From: Alphaproteobacteria bacterium
GTDB lineage: Bacteria > Pseudomonadota > Alphaproteobacteria > RF32 > CAG-239
DNA length: 16,435 nt
Direction: 5' to 3'
Assembly (NCBI GenBank): GCA_020025875.1
Contig: JAHHRI010000028.1
Span: 1-16,435 of the forward strand
Below are positions 1-6,775 of the stretch, one piece after another. The notes beneath the pieces were generated by a model that saw only the letters and a list, made by a program, of their open reading frames with translations, was not told the origin of the DNA and ran no database searches. The first letter of the stretch is position 1; each line of letters starts with the position of its first letter. A program made the position numbers and the translations under genes.

Positions 1-3
1 TAA

Positions 4-228
4 TTAATATGTAAGGGGTTTTCCCTCCGTTTCTTTCCCGTTTAGAAAAATTTTTGTAACAATCTTTCCGTTGTGTTTTTCCTGTCGAAAGTGGATGTAG
101 TCACCAACCTTGGGACAAGGCACGCCGCGAAATCGGTTTTTACAAATTTCAAACGAGCTGCCGTCAGAGAAAAACAAAGTATACAAAGAGTTTGATACCA
201 TCTCTTTTGTAATTTTTGCATCTGCCAT
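4..228 (-). CDS. Small protein of unknown function, 74 aa
   Basis: I do not recognise this protein. It is small and soluble, with no signal peptide or membrane segment. Alternating hydrophobic and charged residues (LYTLFFSDGSSFEICKNRF near residues 16-33, then VGDYIHFRQ and KIVTKIFLNGK) suggest a compact all-beta fold, perhaps a small barrel, but that is inference. It lies downstream of tyrS on the same strand with a gap of about 70 nt. It has its own promoter-like element overlapping the tyrS stop, so it may be expressed both by readthrough and independently. No clear Shine-Dalgarno is seen before the ATG. The frame is complete, ending in TAA at the window edge. Support comes from the uninterrupted frame, the promoter and the protein-like composition. 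Confidence 0.6.
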   Translation of the reverse strand: MADAKITKEMVSNSLYTLFFSDGSSFEICKNRFRGVPCPKVGDYIHFRQEKHNGKIVTKIFLNGKETEGKPLTY

Positions 229-273
229 AATATGTGAAGTTTTAATAGATTAAATAATAGTTTTAAGAATTTT

Positions 274-302
274 AATTTAACAAACTCTTTATTGCTTGTC
301 AA
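274..302 (-). promoter_or_regulatory. Putative promoter of the 74-aa gene
   Basis: On the minus strand a perfect -35 box TTGACA (302-297) is followed after a 17-nt spacer by TAAATT (279-274), or after 16 nt by TTAAAT. Either matches TATAAT at 4 of 6 positions. It would start transcription about 40 nt before the ATG at 228. The -35 box overlaps the tyrS stop codon (301-299). Eye-based call. Confidence 0.45.
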
Positions 303-1558
303 CAGTCCTGTTTAACCAAGCCGATTTTCTTTTTGCCCTGAGCTATTTTTATCTGACCGTTGATCACATCGCTTTGTTCAAAAATGTAGTTTTCGTCATT
401 GACGGGGCGGTCGTTGATGCGGATCCCGTTTTGTTTGATCAGCCTGCGCACTTCGCCCTTGCTGGCGCAAAAGCCGATTTCCACAAAAGCGTCCAAAACA
501 GATAACCCGACAATGTCTTTTTTGTGCAAAGCAGGCAGCTCTCCGCCGATTCCGCCTTGCTCAAAAGTTTTAACGGCAGTTTCTTCCGCGGCCTTCGCTT
601 CGTCAACCCCGCGACAAATTTTTGTTGCTTCGAACGCAAGTATTTTTTTGGCTTCGTTAATTTCTTGATCTTTCAAAGCTTCCAACCTGCCAATTTCATC
701 TGTCGGCAGATCGGTGTATATACGCAAACATTTGCCCACTTCGGCATCGCCGATATTGCGAAAATATTGATAGTAGTCGTAAGCTTGCAGTTTTTCTTCG
801 TTGATCCAAACGGCGTTGCCTTCCGATTTGCCCATTTTTCGACCGGCGGAGTCGGTAATGATCGGGCTGGTAAATCCGAACAGTTCCACATCGTATTTGC
901 GGCGACCGAGTTCGGTACCGGAGGTAATGTTGCCCCATTGGTCAGAGCCTGCAATTTGGGCGCGACAACCGTATTTTTGATAAAGTTCGCAAAAGTCAAA
1001 TCCCTGTAGCAGCATATAGTTAAATTCGAGAAAGCTCATCGGTTGTTCGCGTTCCAGTCGGCTTTTGACACTTTCCATGGTGAGCATTCGGTTAACCGAA
1101 TAATAGGTGCCGATATCGCGCAGAAACGAAAGATAGTTGATGTTTTTAAACCAGTCCCAATTATCAACCATTACCGCGCCGTTGGAACTGTCGTCAAAGT
1201 TTAAAAACTTACTGAAAGATTTTTTCAGCCCTTCAATATTGTGTGCCAGCGTTTCTTCGCTCAAAAACGGGCGCAGTTTGTCTTTGCCGGACGGATCGCC
1301 GATGCGGGCGGTGGCGCCGCCGACCAGCGTCAACGGCTTATGACCGCATTTTTGAAACCAGCGCATCATCATCAGGGGTACGATATGCCCCACATGCAGG
1401 CTGTCGCCGGTGGGATCGGAGCCGAGATAACCGACGGCAGGAATGCCTTTTTGTTCACACTCAAAGAGGTATTGGTCAAACCCCTCTTCGTTGGTGCATT
1501 GGTTGTAAAAACCACGTTCAAGCATAATATTTAAAAATTCTGATTTAAAATGCCCCAT
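299..1558 (-). CDS. tyrS: Tyrosyl-tRNA synthetase
   Basis: Cytoplasmic class I aminoacyl-tRNA synthetase that charges tRNA-Tyr using ATP. From the start used here it is 419 residues, normal for bacterial TyrRS. Visible motifs: the tyrosine/ATP pocket YLGSDPTGDSLHVGH at 44-58 containing the HIGH-type signature HVGH (55-58), AGSDQWGNI around 203-211, and the KMSKS-type loop KMGKS (241-245). A C-terminal S4 RNA-binding domain covers about 352-412 and contacts the tRNA. The reading frame extends upstream to a TTG at 1618 and an ATG at 1600, but the ATG at 1558 is chosen. It gives the usual family N-terminus (FKSEFLNIMLERGFYNQCT), has GGCAGG 4 nt upstream, and both earlier starts fall inside the apparent promoter at 1591-1618. 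It is divergent from anmK. Confidence 0.97.
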   Translation of the reverse strand: MGHFKSEFLNIMLERGFYNQCTNEEGFDQYLFECEQKGIPAVGYLGSDPTGDSLHVGHIVPLMMMRWFQKCGHKPLTLVGGATARIGDPSGKDKLRPFLSEETLAHNIEGLKKSFSKFLNFDDSSNGAVMVDNWDWFKNINYLSFLRDIGTYYSVNRMLTMESVKSRLEREQPMSFLEFNYMLLQGFDFCELYQKYGCRAQIAGSDQWGNITSGTELGRRKYDVELFGFTSPIITDSAGRKMGKSEGNAVWINEEKLQAYDYYQYFRNIGDAEVGKCLRIYTDLPTDEIGRLEALKDQEINEAKKILAFEATKICRGVDEAKAAEETAVKTFEQGGIGGELPALHKKDIVGLSVLDAFVEIGFCASKGEVRRLIKQNGIRINDRPVNDENYIFEQSDVINGQIKIAQGKKKIGLVKQDC

Positions 1559-1590
1559 TTTTCCTGCCTTTGTTATAAATTTTTTTCCAC

Positions 1591-1618
1591 ATACTAGCAT
1601 ATAATTTGCACAGTGCAA
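1591..1618 (-). promoter_or_regulatory. Putative tyrS promoter
   Basis: On the minus strand TTGCAC (1618-1613) and TAGTAT (1596-1591) are separated by 16 nt. Transcription would start near 1584, leaving about 25 nt of leader before the ATG at 1558. This placement argues against the longer upstream starts of the tyrS frame. A perfect TATAAT also lies on the plus strand at 1600-1605, so the element may be bidirectional. Confidence 0.45.
1606..1618. promoter_or_regulatory. Perfect palindrome over the tyrS -35 box (candidate operator)
   Basis: TTGCAC-A-GTGCAA is a perfect 6+1+6 inverted repeat. Its right arm is the tyrS -35 box, and it lies just downstream of the plus-strand TATAAT at 1600-1605. 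A dimeric repressor bound here could affect both directions. No regulator is identified. Confidence 0.35.
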
Positions 1619-1712
1619 GTCATATTGTTATCGTTCGCGCGGTTTCGTGGCAGGCGCAATTTGGGCAGGCGTGCCGTTGTCTTTCGGGCTTTGCTGTCGG
1701 GCAAAGCTTTTT
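1612..1712 (+). ncRNA. Candidate small RNA in the tyrS-anmK gap
   Basis: A perfect TATAAT at 1600-1605 (no good -35 seen) would start a transcript near 1612. A clean intrinsic terminator ends at 1712, giving about 100 nt. The stretch 1630-1707 is more GC-rich than the AT-rich sequence on either side and contains a direct repeat GGCAGGCG (two copies between about 1649 and 1675). It carries no convincing reading frame, and no known RNA family (4.5S, 6S, tmRNA) was recognised. It could instead be the leader and attenuator of anmK. Confidence 0.25.
1688..1712 (+). terminator. Orphan intrinsic terminator between tyrS and anmK
   Basis: GCTTTGC (1688-1694), loop TGTCGG, GCAAAGC (1701-1707), then TTTTT (1708-1712). 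The stem is perfect over 7 bp and points along the plus strand, yet no plus-strand gene ends upstream in the window. It therefore terminates either a small RNA or an early anmK transcript. Confidence 0.6.
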
Positions 1713-1748
1713 GTGGCGGATATACAAAATATTAACCCCTTGTAACAT

Positions 1749-1762
1749 ATATTGCGCAATAT
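1749..1762. promoter_or_regulatory. Perfect 14-bp palindrome upstream of anmK
   Basis: ATATTGCGCAATAT is a perfect palindrome centred 34 nt before the anmK ATG. Its shape suits a dimeric transcription factor. It shares TTGC/GCAA arms with the palindrome at 1606-1618, so both could be bound by one regulator, although the spacing differs. No regulator is identified. Confidence 0.3.
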
Positions 1763-1789
1763 GACTGCAATTTTTTAAAAAAACGACTG

Positions 1790-2890
1790 ATGAATAATAT
1801 CAAAAACACAACCACTTTGGGAATTGCCGGCTCAACGTCGCTTGATGGGTTGGGGCTGGCGTTAATGGAAACGGACGGCGTTGATATCTATCGGCAAGGT
1901 TCGGCGTTTGTCGTGCCTTATGATGACGATCTGCTGGAGCAGATTCGGTCGGTTTTGGGCAAACGCGCCGATTGGCCTGAGCATACGGCAGCCATTCGCC
2001 GAGCGGAAGTTGCTTTTACCGAATTTGCCGCCGCCGCGGTAAAAGATTTTATCGACGACGAAGGCGTTGTGCCCGAAGTCCTCGGCTTTGCCGGACACAC
2101 AATTTGTCACCGTCCGACGGAGCGTTATACCCACCAGATCGGCGACGGTAATCAATTGGCAAAGTTGACCGGCATCAAAACAGTATCTCGTTTTCGCAAT
2201 GCCGATATTTTGGCGGGCGGGCAGGGAGCGCCTTTTGCGCCGGTTTATTATGAGGCGTTGACGGCCAAACGCCGCCGCCCGCTTGCCGTTATCGATATCG
2301 GCGGCACTTCGGAAGTGGTTTGGTTTGGCAGCAGCGGAGAAATGAAAGCTTTTGTCAGCGGCCCCGGCAATGCGCTGATCAATGACTGGGTAATGAAACA
2401 TGGCGGTATGCATATTGACTACAACGGCAAACTGGCCATCACCGGACAGGTCGATGAAAAGATTTTGGCAACATTAATGCACCATAAATATATTGCGCTC
2501 AATCCGCCCAAGGCTTGCGATCGGACGGTTTTTGCCGAAAAAGCGGAACATCTGGAAGGGCTGACGCTGGAAAACGGCGCGGCAACGGCAACGGCGTTTG
2601 TGGCGGAATCTGTTGCCTATTCGATGGCTCTTTATTTGCCGGAGCCTCCGGACGAAGCAATTGTGTGCGGCGGTGGTGCCAAAAACCCAACCCTGATGCG
2701 TTTTTTGCGGCAAAGATTGCCGAACATGAAGGTGATAACCTCAACGGAGGCGGGATGGCTGCCGGAAGCCGTCGACGCGCAGGAAGCGGCATTTTGGGCC
2801 GTGCGCCGGCTGCATTATCTGCCGCTTAGTTTTCCGGCAACAACCGGTGTGGCGGAGCCGGTTATCGGCGGCGAAATTTTTCAACCGTAA
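1790..2890 (+). CDS. Divergent AnmK-family protein (anhydro-N-acetylmuramic acid kinase homologue), possibly inactive
   Basis: AnmK opens the 1,6-anhydro ring of anhydroMurNAc while phosphorylating it, in cytoplasmic peptidoglycan recycling. Length (366 aa) and order of motifs fit the family over the whole protein: GSTSLDG (14-20), HTICHRP (103-109), QIGDGNQLA (116-124), AGGQGAPFAP (142-151), IDIGGT (168-173), SGPGNALINDW (190-200), VCGGGAKNP (292-300), DAQEAAFW (329-336) and TTGV near the end. Several normally invariant positions differ. The SGTSxDG phosphate loop reads GSTSLDG, HGQT reads AGHT, DFR reads RFR, and DTGPGN reads VSGPGN with Val189 where the family has the Asp that I recall as the catalytic base. 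Fold assignment is firm and activity is doubtful. The gene is monocistronic, has no evident Shine-Dalgarno, and is divergent from tyrS. Confidence 0.85.
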   Translation: MNNIKNTTTLGIAGSTSLDGLGLALMETDGVDIYRQGSAFVVPYDDDLLEQIRSVLGKRADWPEHTAAIRRAEVAFTEFAAAAVKDFIDDEGVVPEVLGFAGHTICHRPTERYTHQIGDGNQLAKLTGIKTVSRFRNADILAGGQGAPFAPVYYEALTAKRRRPLAVIDIGGTSEVVWFGSSGEMKAFVSGPGNALINDWVMKHGGMHIDYNGKLAITGQVDEKILATLMHHKYIALNPPKACDRTVFAEKAEHLEGLTLENGAATATAFVAESVAYSMALYLPEPPDEAIVCGGGAKNPTLMRFLRQRLPNMKVITSTEAGWLPEAVDAQEAAFWAVRRLHYLPLSFPATTGVAEPVIGGEIFQP

Positions 2891-2919
2891 AACCGGCAGC
2901 GGTAAGGTGATATAAGCGC

Positions 2920-2948
2920 TTGACTCAATGACATTGTTGTATTAAATT
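2920..2948 (+). promoter_or_regulatory. Putative promoter of the ileS leader
   Basis: TTGACT (2920-2925), a 17-nt spacer, then TAAATT (2943-2948), matching the consensus at 5/6 and 4/6. Transcription would begin near 2955, about 30 nt before the leader reading frame and 165 nt before ileS. That gives a leader RNA of about 90 nt ending at the terminator at 3046. Confidence 0.45.
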
Positions 2949-2985
2949 TGGAGCTCGTAAGTTTTATCGCAGGGTTTTTTGTGTT

Positions 2986-3030
2986 ATGTGCCGTTTTTTG
3001 ATACATTCCTTTCTGATTATTATCCCCTAA
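2986..3030 (+). CDS. Putative ileS leader peptide, 14 aa, with an Ile-Ile-Ile run
   Basis: ATG at 2986 opens MCRFLIHSFLIIIP, ending in TAA at 3028-3030. Ile is encoded by ATA (3001-3003) and by the consecutive ATT, ATT, ATC (3016-3024), directly before CCC and the stop. A weak Shine-Dalgarno CAGGG (2970-2974) lies 11 nt upstream. The Ile codons and the Pro codon make up most of the 5' arm of the terminator at 3018-3046, and the stop codon forms its loop. A ribosome waiting for charged tRNA-Ile would cover that arm and let RNA polymerase read into ileS. The precedent is leader-peptide attenuation of amino-acid operons and of pheST (pheM) in enterobacteria. The geometry here, with no separate antiterminator found, is inferred from sequence only. 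Confidence 0.5.
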   Translation: MCRFLIHSFLIIIP

Positions 3031-3046
3031 GGGGATGATACTTTTT
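3018..3046 (+). terminator. Intrinsic terminator in the ileS leader (candidate attenuator)
   Basis: The stem is 3018-3027 with 3031-3040: 10 bp, including four C-G pairs at the top and one G-U. The loop is TAA (3028-3030) and TTTTT follows at 3042-3046. It lies 128 nt after the anmK stop and 75 nt before ileS, so it could simply end anmK. Its overlap with the Ile codons of the small frame at 2986-3030 makes a regulatory role likely. Confidence 0.7.
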
Positions 3047-3120
3047 CGCACATACAAAATCAAAATTTTCTCAATTAAAATTGACTTAAAAATATAGCAG
3101 AAATTTAAGGTGTTGGATTA

Positions 3121-6100
3121 ATGACAAAACATTATGCTGAGCAACAGGCAAAACCCGATTTTGCCGAACTGGAAAAAAATATTCTCAAATTCTGGGAAAA
3201 AGACAAAACTTTTGAAAAATCCGTTCATAACCGTGACGGCGCTGCCGAATTTGTTTTTTACGACGGACCGCCGTTTGCCAACGGTACGCCCCACTACGGT
3301 CATATTATGGTTTCTTACGTTAAAGATGTGGTTGCCCGTTTTCAGACGATGAGCGGCAAGAAGGTTGAACGCCGTCTGGGGTGGGATTGCCACGGGCTGC
3401 CTGCCGAAATGTCGGCGGAAAAACAGCTAGGTGTTTCCGGTCGCAAACAAATTGAAGAGTTCGGAGTGGAAAAATTTAATAATTTTTGCCGACAAGACGT
3501 GCTGAAATATTCCAACATCTGGATCGATATGTTCAAACGGATCGGTCGTTGGGTAGATTTTTCCAATGATTACAAAACCATGGATCTGCCGTTTATGGAA
3601 AGTGTTATCCATAATTTCAAAGAGTTGTACGACAAAGGGCTGATTTATGAGGATTTTCGCGTGCTGCCTTATTCGTGGGCGGCAGAAACCCCGTTGTCGA
3701 ACTTTGAGGTCAACCAAGGCTATCGGGATAAAACGGATGCCGCCATCACCGTATTGTTCAAATTGGAAAACGGCATGAAAATTTTGGTGTGGACGACAAC
3801 GCCGTGGACATTGCCTTCCAACCTGATGTTGGCGGTTGGCAATGATATATCCTACGCGGTTATGGAAGAAAACGGCGAAAAGTATATTCTGGCGGAAGCC
3901 TTGCTTGGTCGCTACAAGCAGCAACTGGCCAAAGCCACCAGAGTCGGCACGCTCAAAGGCAACGAGCTGGTCGGCTTGAGCTATGAGCCGATGTTCCCCT
4001 ACTTTAAGCATCTGCAAGCAAAAGGTGCTTTTAAGGTGTTATCGGGCGAATTTGTTTCTACGGAAGACGGTACCGGCGTTGTTCATATTGCTCCCGGTTT
4101 TGGGCAAGATGACTTTGAAGCCTGCCGTGCCTATGATGCAAACTTTCCGATCGTTTGTCCGGTTGACGAAGCCGGCAAATTTACGGTGGAAGTATCCGAT
4201 TATGTCGGTACCCAAGTGTTTGAAACAAACGAGCCGATCATGTCGTGGCTCAAACAAAACGGTCTTTTGGTTAAAAAAGAGCAATACACCCACTCTTATC
4301 CCTTCTGTTGGCGTACCGATACGCCGTTGATCTACAAGGCGATGAGCTCATGGTTTGTTAAGGTAACGGATTTTCGTGACGAAATGGTGCGGCTCAATCA
4401 GCAGATTAATTGGATGCCAGAACATATTAAAGACGGTCGTTTCGGCAAATGGCTGGAAGGTGCGCGCGACTGGTCTATTTCGCGCAATCGTTTTTGGGGC
4501 ACGCCGATTCCCGTTTGGCAATCGGACGATCCCAAATATCCGCATATTGATGTTTTCGGCTCCATTGCCGAAATTCGTGAAAAAACCGGCATGAACGTCA
4601 CCGATTTGCATAAACCCTATATTGACGAAGTGGTGTATCCCAACCCTGCCGACCCGACGGGACAAAGTAAAATGCGCCGAGTTTCCGATGTCTTCGACTG
4701 CTGGTTTGAATCCGGTTCAATGCCTTATGCGCAAGTTCATTATCCTTTTGAGCAAAAAGAATGGTTGGAAGATCATTTCCCTGCCGATTTTATTGTCGAA
4801 GCGATGGATCAGACACGTGGTTGGTTTTATACGCTGACGGTGCTGTCGACGGCGCTGCACCACAAGCCGGCGTTTAAGAACTGCATCTGCACCGGTCTGC
4901 TGATGGCCGAAGGCGGGCAGAAGTTGTCCAAACGGCTGAAAAACTATATCGATCCGTCGGTGGTTCTCGATAAAATGGGATCTGATACCTTGCGTTGGTT
5001 CTTGGTTTCTTCGCCGGTCTTAAAAGGCGGTAATCTGGCTGTCGATCAGGAAGGTAAGGAAATTGTCAAGGCGGCGCGAGTGGCGCAGATACCGTTCTGG
5101 AATGCCTTTTATTTCTTTACGCTCTATGCCAATGCGGAAGGTTACAAGGCCAAAGAAGTTGCCTCCTCAGACGAATCTTTGGACAGCTACATACTTGCCA
5201 AGCTGAAAAAATTGTCGCAGGAAGTAAAGAAAGGGCTGGATACTTATGATGTTGCCCATTCGTGCAACGAAATTGCCATGTTTATGGAAGTGTTGAACAA
5301 CTGGTACATTCGCCGTACCCGCGAGCGTTTCTGGACCGGCGATTGCCGTGCGTTTGATGTTTTGTACACCGTTCTCATCAACTTGAGCAAAATGATGGCG
5401 CCGTTGTTGCCGTTTACTGCCGAATATATTTATCAGGCATTGGTTTCTGCCAAAACTTCCGTGCATCTGACCGACTATCCGTTGCTGGAAAACGTGGCCG
5501 AAAATGACGAATTGGTGCGACAAATGGATTTTGTGCAGGAACTTTGTTCGGCAGGCAAATTTATCCGCGAGGAAAAGAATCTCCGCAATCGCCTGCCGCT
5601 GAACGGCTTAACGATTGCCGGCGGCGGATTGGACTTTTTAGATGATCGTTATCTGGAAATTATCCGAGACGAGCTCAATGTCAAGCAGGTCAATATTGAC
5701 GAAAATGTCGGCGCATATGCGGCGCAGTCGCTTTATCTTTATACCCCCTTACTCGGCAAAAAACTTGGTAAAGAGATGGGGAAAGTGATGGCCGCTTATA
5801 ACGAATACAAGAAAACCGGCACCCCCTGCTGGGCAGAAGGCAACGGCGGCATTACGATCGGCGGTATTTTCCTTACTCCCGATTTGTATGAGGAACGACT
5901 GGAAATTTTGGGCGGTAAGGCAGGCAAAGCTTTTGCCGACAACAAAGCCGTACTCGTGCTTGATACCGAGGTAACGGAAGAACTGGTCAAAGAAGGCATG
6001 GCGCGCGACTTTGTTCGCTTGGTGCAAAACCTGCGCAAGGAAAAGAATTTTGACATTTCCGACCGCATTCGTTTGTGCTGGCAGACAGACGACGAAAAAC

Positions 6101-6267
6101 TCAGTCGGGCATTGCGTGAAAATGCAGATTATATCAAAATTCAGGTGTTGGTGCCGGCGGAAGAAACAATTTCCGAAACCTGTATTGCGGGAACGGTGGC
6201 CGAAATTGAAGGGGCAACCATTCGCTTTGATGCGGAAGTCGTTGCATCTTTGAAAAAAGGAGCATAG
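3121..6267 (+). CDS. ileS: Isoleucyl-tRNA synthetase, type 2 (eukaryotic-like)
   Basis: Charges tRNA-Ile in the cytoplasm and edits misactivated valine. It is 1048 residues, longer than typical type 1 bacterial IleRS (about 930-940). Visible features: FYDGPPFANGTPHYGH at 46-61 with the HIGH signature HYGH (58-61), GWDCHGLPAE around 83-92, the CP1 editing domain with TTTPWTLPSN (225-234) and GTGVVHIAPGFGQDD (317-331), the KMSKS loop KLSKR (601-605) followed by LKNYIDPS, and the anticodon-binding domain with NNWYIRRTRERFW near 721-733. GTPHYGH and KLSKRLKNY are hallmarks of the type 2 form, found in eukaryotes and some bacteria and linked to mupirocin tolerance. The start is supported by AAGGTG (3107-3112), 8 nt before the ATG. 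It is probably cotranscribed with trmL and controlled by the attenuator upstream. Confidence 0.97.
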   Translation: MTKHYAEQQAKPDFAELEKNILKFWEKDKTFEKSVHNRDGAAEFVFYDGPPFANGTPHYGHIMVSYVKDVVARFQTMSGKKVERRLGWDCHGLPAEMSAEKQLGVSGRKQIEEFGVEKFNNFCRQDVLKYSNIWIDMFKRIGRWVDFSNDYKTMDLPFMESVIHNFKELYDKGLIYEDFRVLPYSWAAETPLSNFEVNQGYRDKTDAAITVLFKLENGMKILVWTTTPWTLPSNLMLAVGNDISYAVMEENGEKYILAEALLGRYKQQLAKATRVGTLKGNELVGLSYEPMFPYFKHLQAKGAFKVLSGEFVSTEDGTGVVHIAPGFGQDDFEACRAYDANFPIVCPVDEAGKFTVEVSDYVGTQVFETNEPIMSWLKQNGLLVKKEQYTHSYPFCWRTDTPLIYKAMSSWFVKVTDFRDEMVRLNQQINWMPEHIKDGRFGKWLEGARDWSISRNRFWGTPIPVWQSDDPKYPHIDVFGSIAEIREKTGMNVTDLHKPYIDEVVYPNPADPTGQSKMRRVSDVFDCWFESGSMPYAQVHYPFEQKEWLEDHFPADFIVEAMDQTRGWFYTLTVLSTALHHKPAFKNCICTGLLMAEGGQKLSKRLKNYIDPSVVLDKMGSDTLRWFLVSSPVLKGGNLAVDQEGKEIVKAARVAQIPFWNAFYFFTLYANAEGYKAKEVASSDESLDSYILAKLKKLSQEVKKGLDTYDVAHSCNEIAMFMEVLNNWYIRRTRERFWTGDCRAFDVLYTVLINLSKMMAPLLPFTAEYIYQALVSAKTSVHLTDYPLLENVAENDELVRQMDFVQELCSAGKFIREEKNLRNRLPLNGLTIAGGGLDFLDDRYLEIIRDELNVKQVNIDENVGAYAAQSLYLYTPLLGKKLGKEMGKVMAAYNEYKKTGTPCWAEGNGGITIGGIFLTPDLYEERLEILGGKAGKAFADNKAVLVLDTEVTEELVKEGMARDFVRLVQNLRKEKNFDISDRIRLCWQTDDEKLSRALRENADYIKIQVLVPAEETISETCIAGTVAEIEGATIRFDAEVVASLKKGA

Positions 6268-6273
6268 GCAGCT

Positions 6274-6744
6274 ATGAGGTTGGCGTTGTTTCAGCCCGAT
6301 ATGCCGCAAAACACAGGCACCATGCTTCGGCTTGGCGCCTGTGTCAATGTGGAAGTGGATATCATTGAACCTTGCGGTTTTGTGTTTGACGAACGGGCGT
6401 TGCGTCGTTACGGCATGGATTATCTGGAGCTGGTCAAATATCGTCGCCACAACTCGTGGGACGACTTTTGCAACTATGCTTACGGGCATCCTGAAGAATA
6501 CGGACGCATTATTTTGTTAACCACCAAATCGCCGCTGCCCTATTATCATTTTGAGTTTCGTCCGAACGATGTCTTGTTGGTCGGGCGCGAAAGTGCCGGT
6601 GTGCCCGATGCCGTACACCAATCCGTCGATGCGCGGCTGATTATTCCGATGACCGAGGCGGCGCGTTCCATTAATGTGGCGCTTTCCGCCACCATGGTTT
6701 TGGGCGAGGCGCTTCGACAGACGCAAATGTTTCCGATGAAATAG
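6274..6744 (+). CDS. trmL: tRNA (cytidine/uridine-34-2'-O)-methyltransferase
   Basis: SPOUT-family enzyme that methylates the ribose of wobble nucleotide 34 in tRNA-Leu isoacceptors using S-adenosylmethionine. At 156 residues it has the minimal TrmL length, without an added RNA-binding domain. Motifs: N-terminal ALFQPDMPQNTGTMLRL (4-20) with the conserved Asn-Thr-Gly, LLVGRESAGVPD (101-112), and the knotted SAM-binding end IIPMTEAARSINVALSATMVLGE (123-145). The start lies 6 nt after the ileS stop, with AAAGGAG inside the last ileS codons, which indicates translational coupling in an ileS-trmL operon. Both products act on tRNA, though on different isoacceptors. A strong terminator follows 31 nt later. 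Confidence 0.94.
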   Translation: MRLALFQPDMPQNTGTMLRLGACVNVEVDIIEPCGFVFDERALRRYGMDYLELVKYRRHNSWDDFCNYAYGHPEEYGRIILLTTKSPLPYYHFEFRPNDVLLVGRESAGVPDAVHQSVDARLIIPMTEAARSINVALSATMVLGEALRQTQMFPMK

Positions 6745-6775
6745 GCAAATTTAGGCAAATTGACGAAAAAATACA

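Noticed and set aside
1558..1618. Longer tyrS starts at TTG 1618 or ATG 1600
   Set aside because: Both lie inside the apparent -35/-10 region. The extra residues are not typical of TyrRS N-termini.
2971..3028. AGGG (2971-2974) pairing with CCCT (3025-3028) as an antiterminator in the ileS leader
   Set aside because: Only four pairs are possible, too weak to compete with a 10-bp terminator stem. Direct ribosome masking is the simpler model.
2881..3063. Minus-strand 60-codon frame across the ileS leader
   Set aside because: It has no ribosome binding site or recognisable similarity, and it crosses the terminator hairpin.
3081..3109. TTGACT with a 17-nt spacer to TTTAAG, as a closer ileS promoter
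   Set aside because: The -10 match is poor, and transcription would start almost at the start codon, after the Shine-Dalgarno. The element at 2920-2948 is better.
5749..6489. Minus-strand frame of 246 codons opposite ileS and trmL
   Set aside because: It is rich in His, Phe and Asn in the manner of an antisense shadow, and is fully covered by two well-supported genes.
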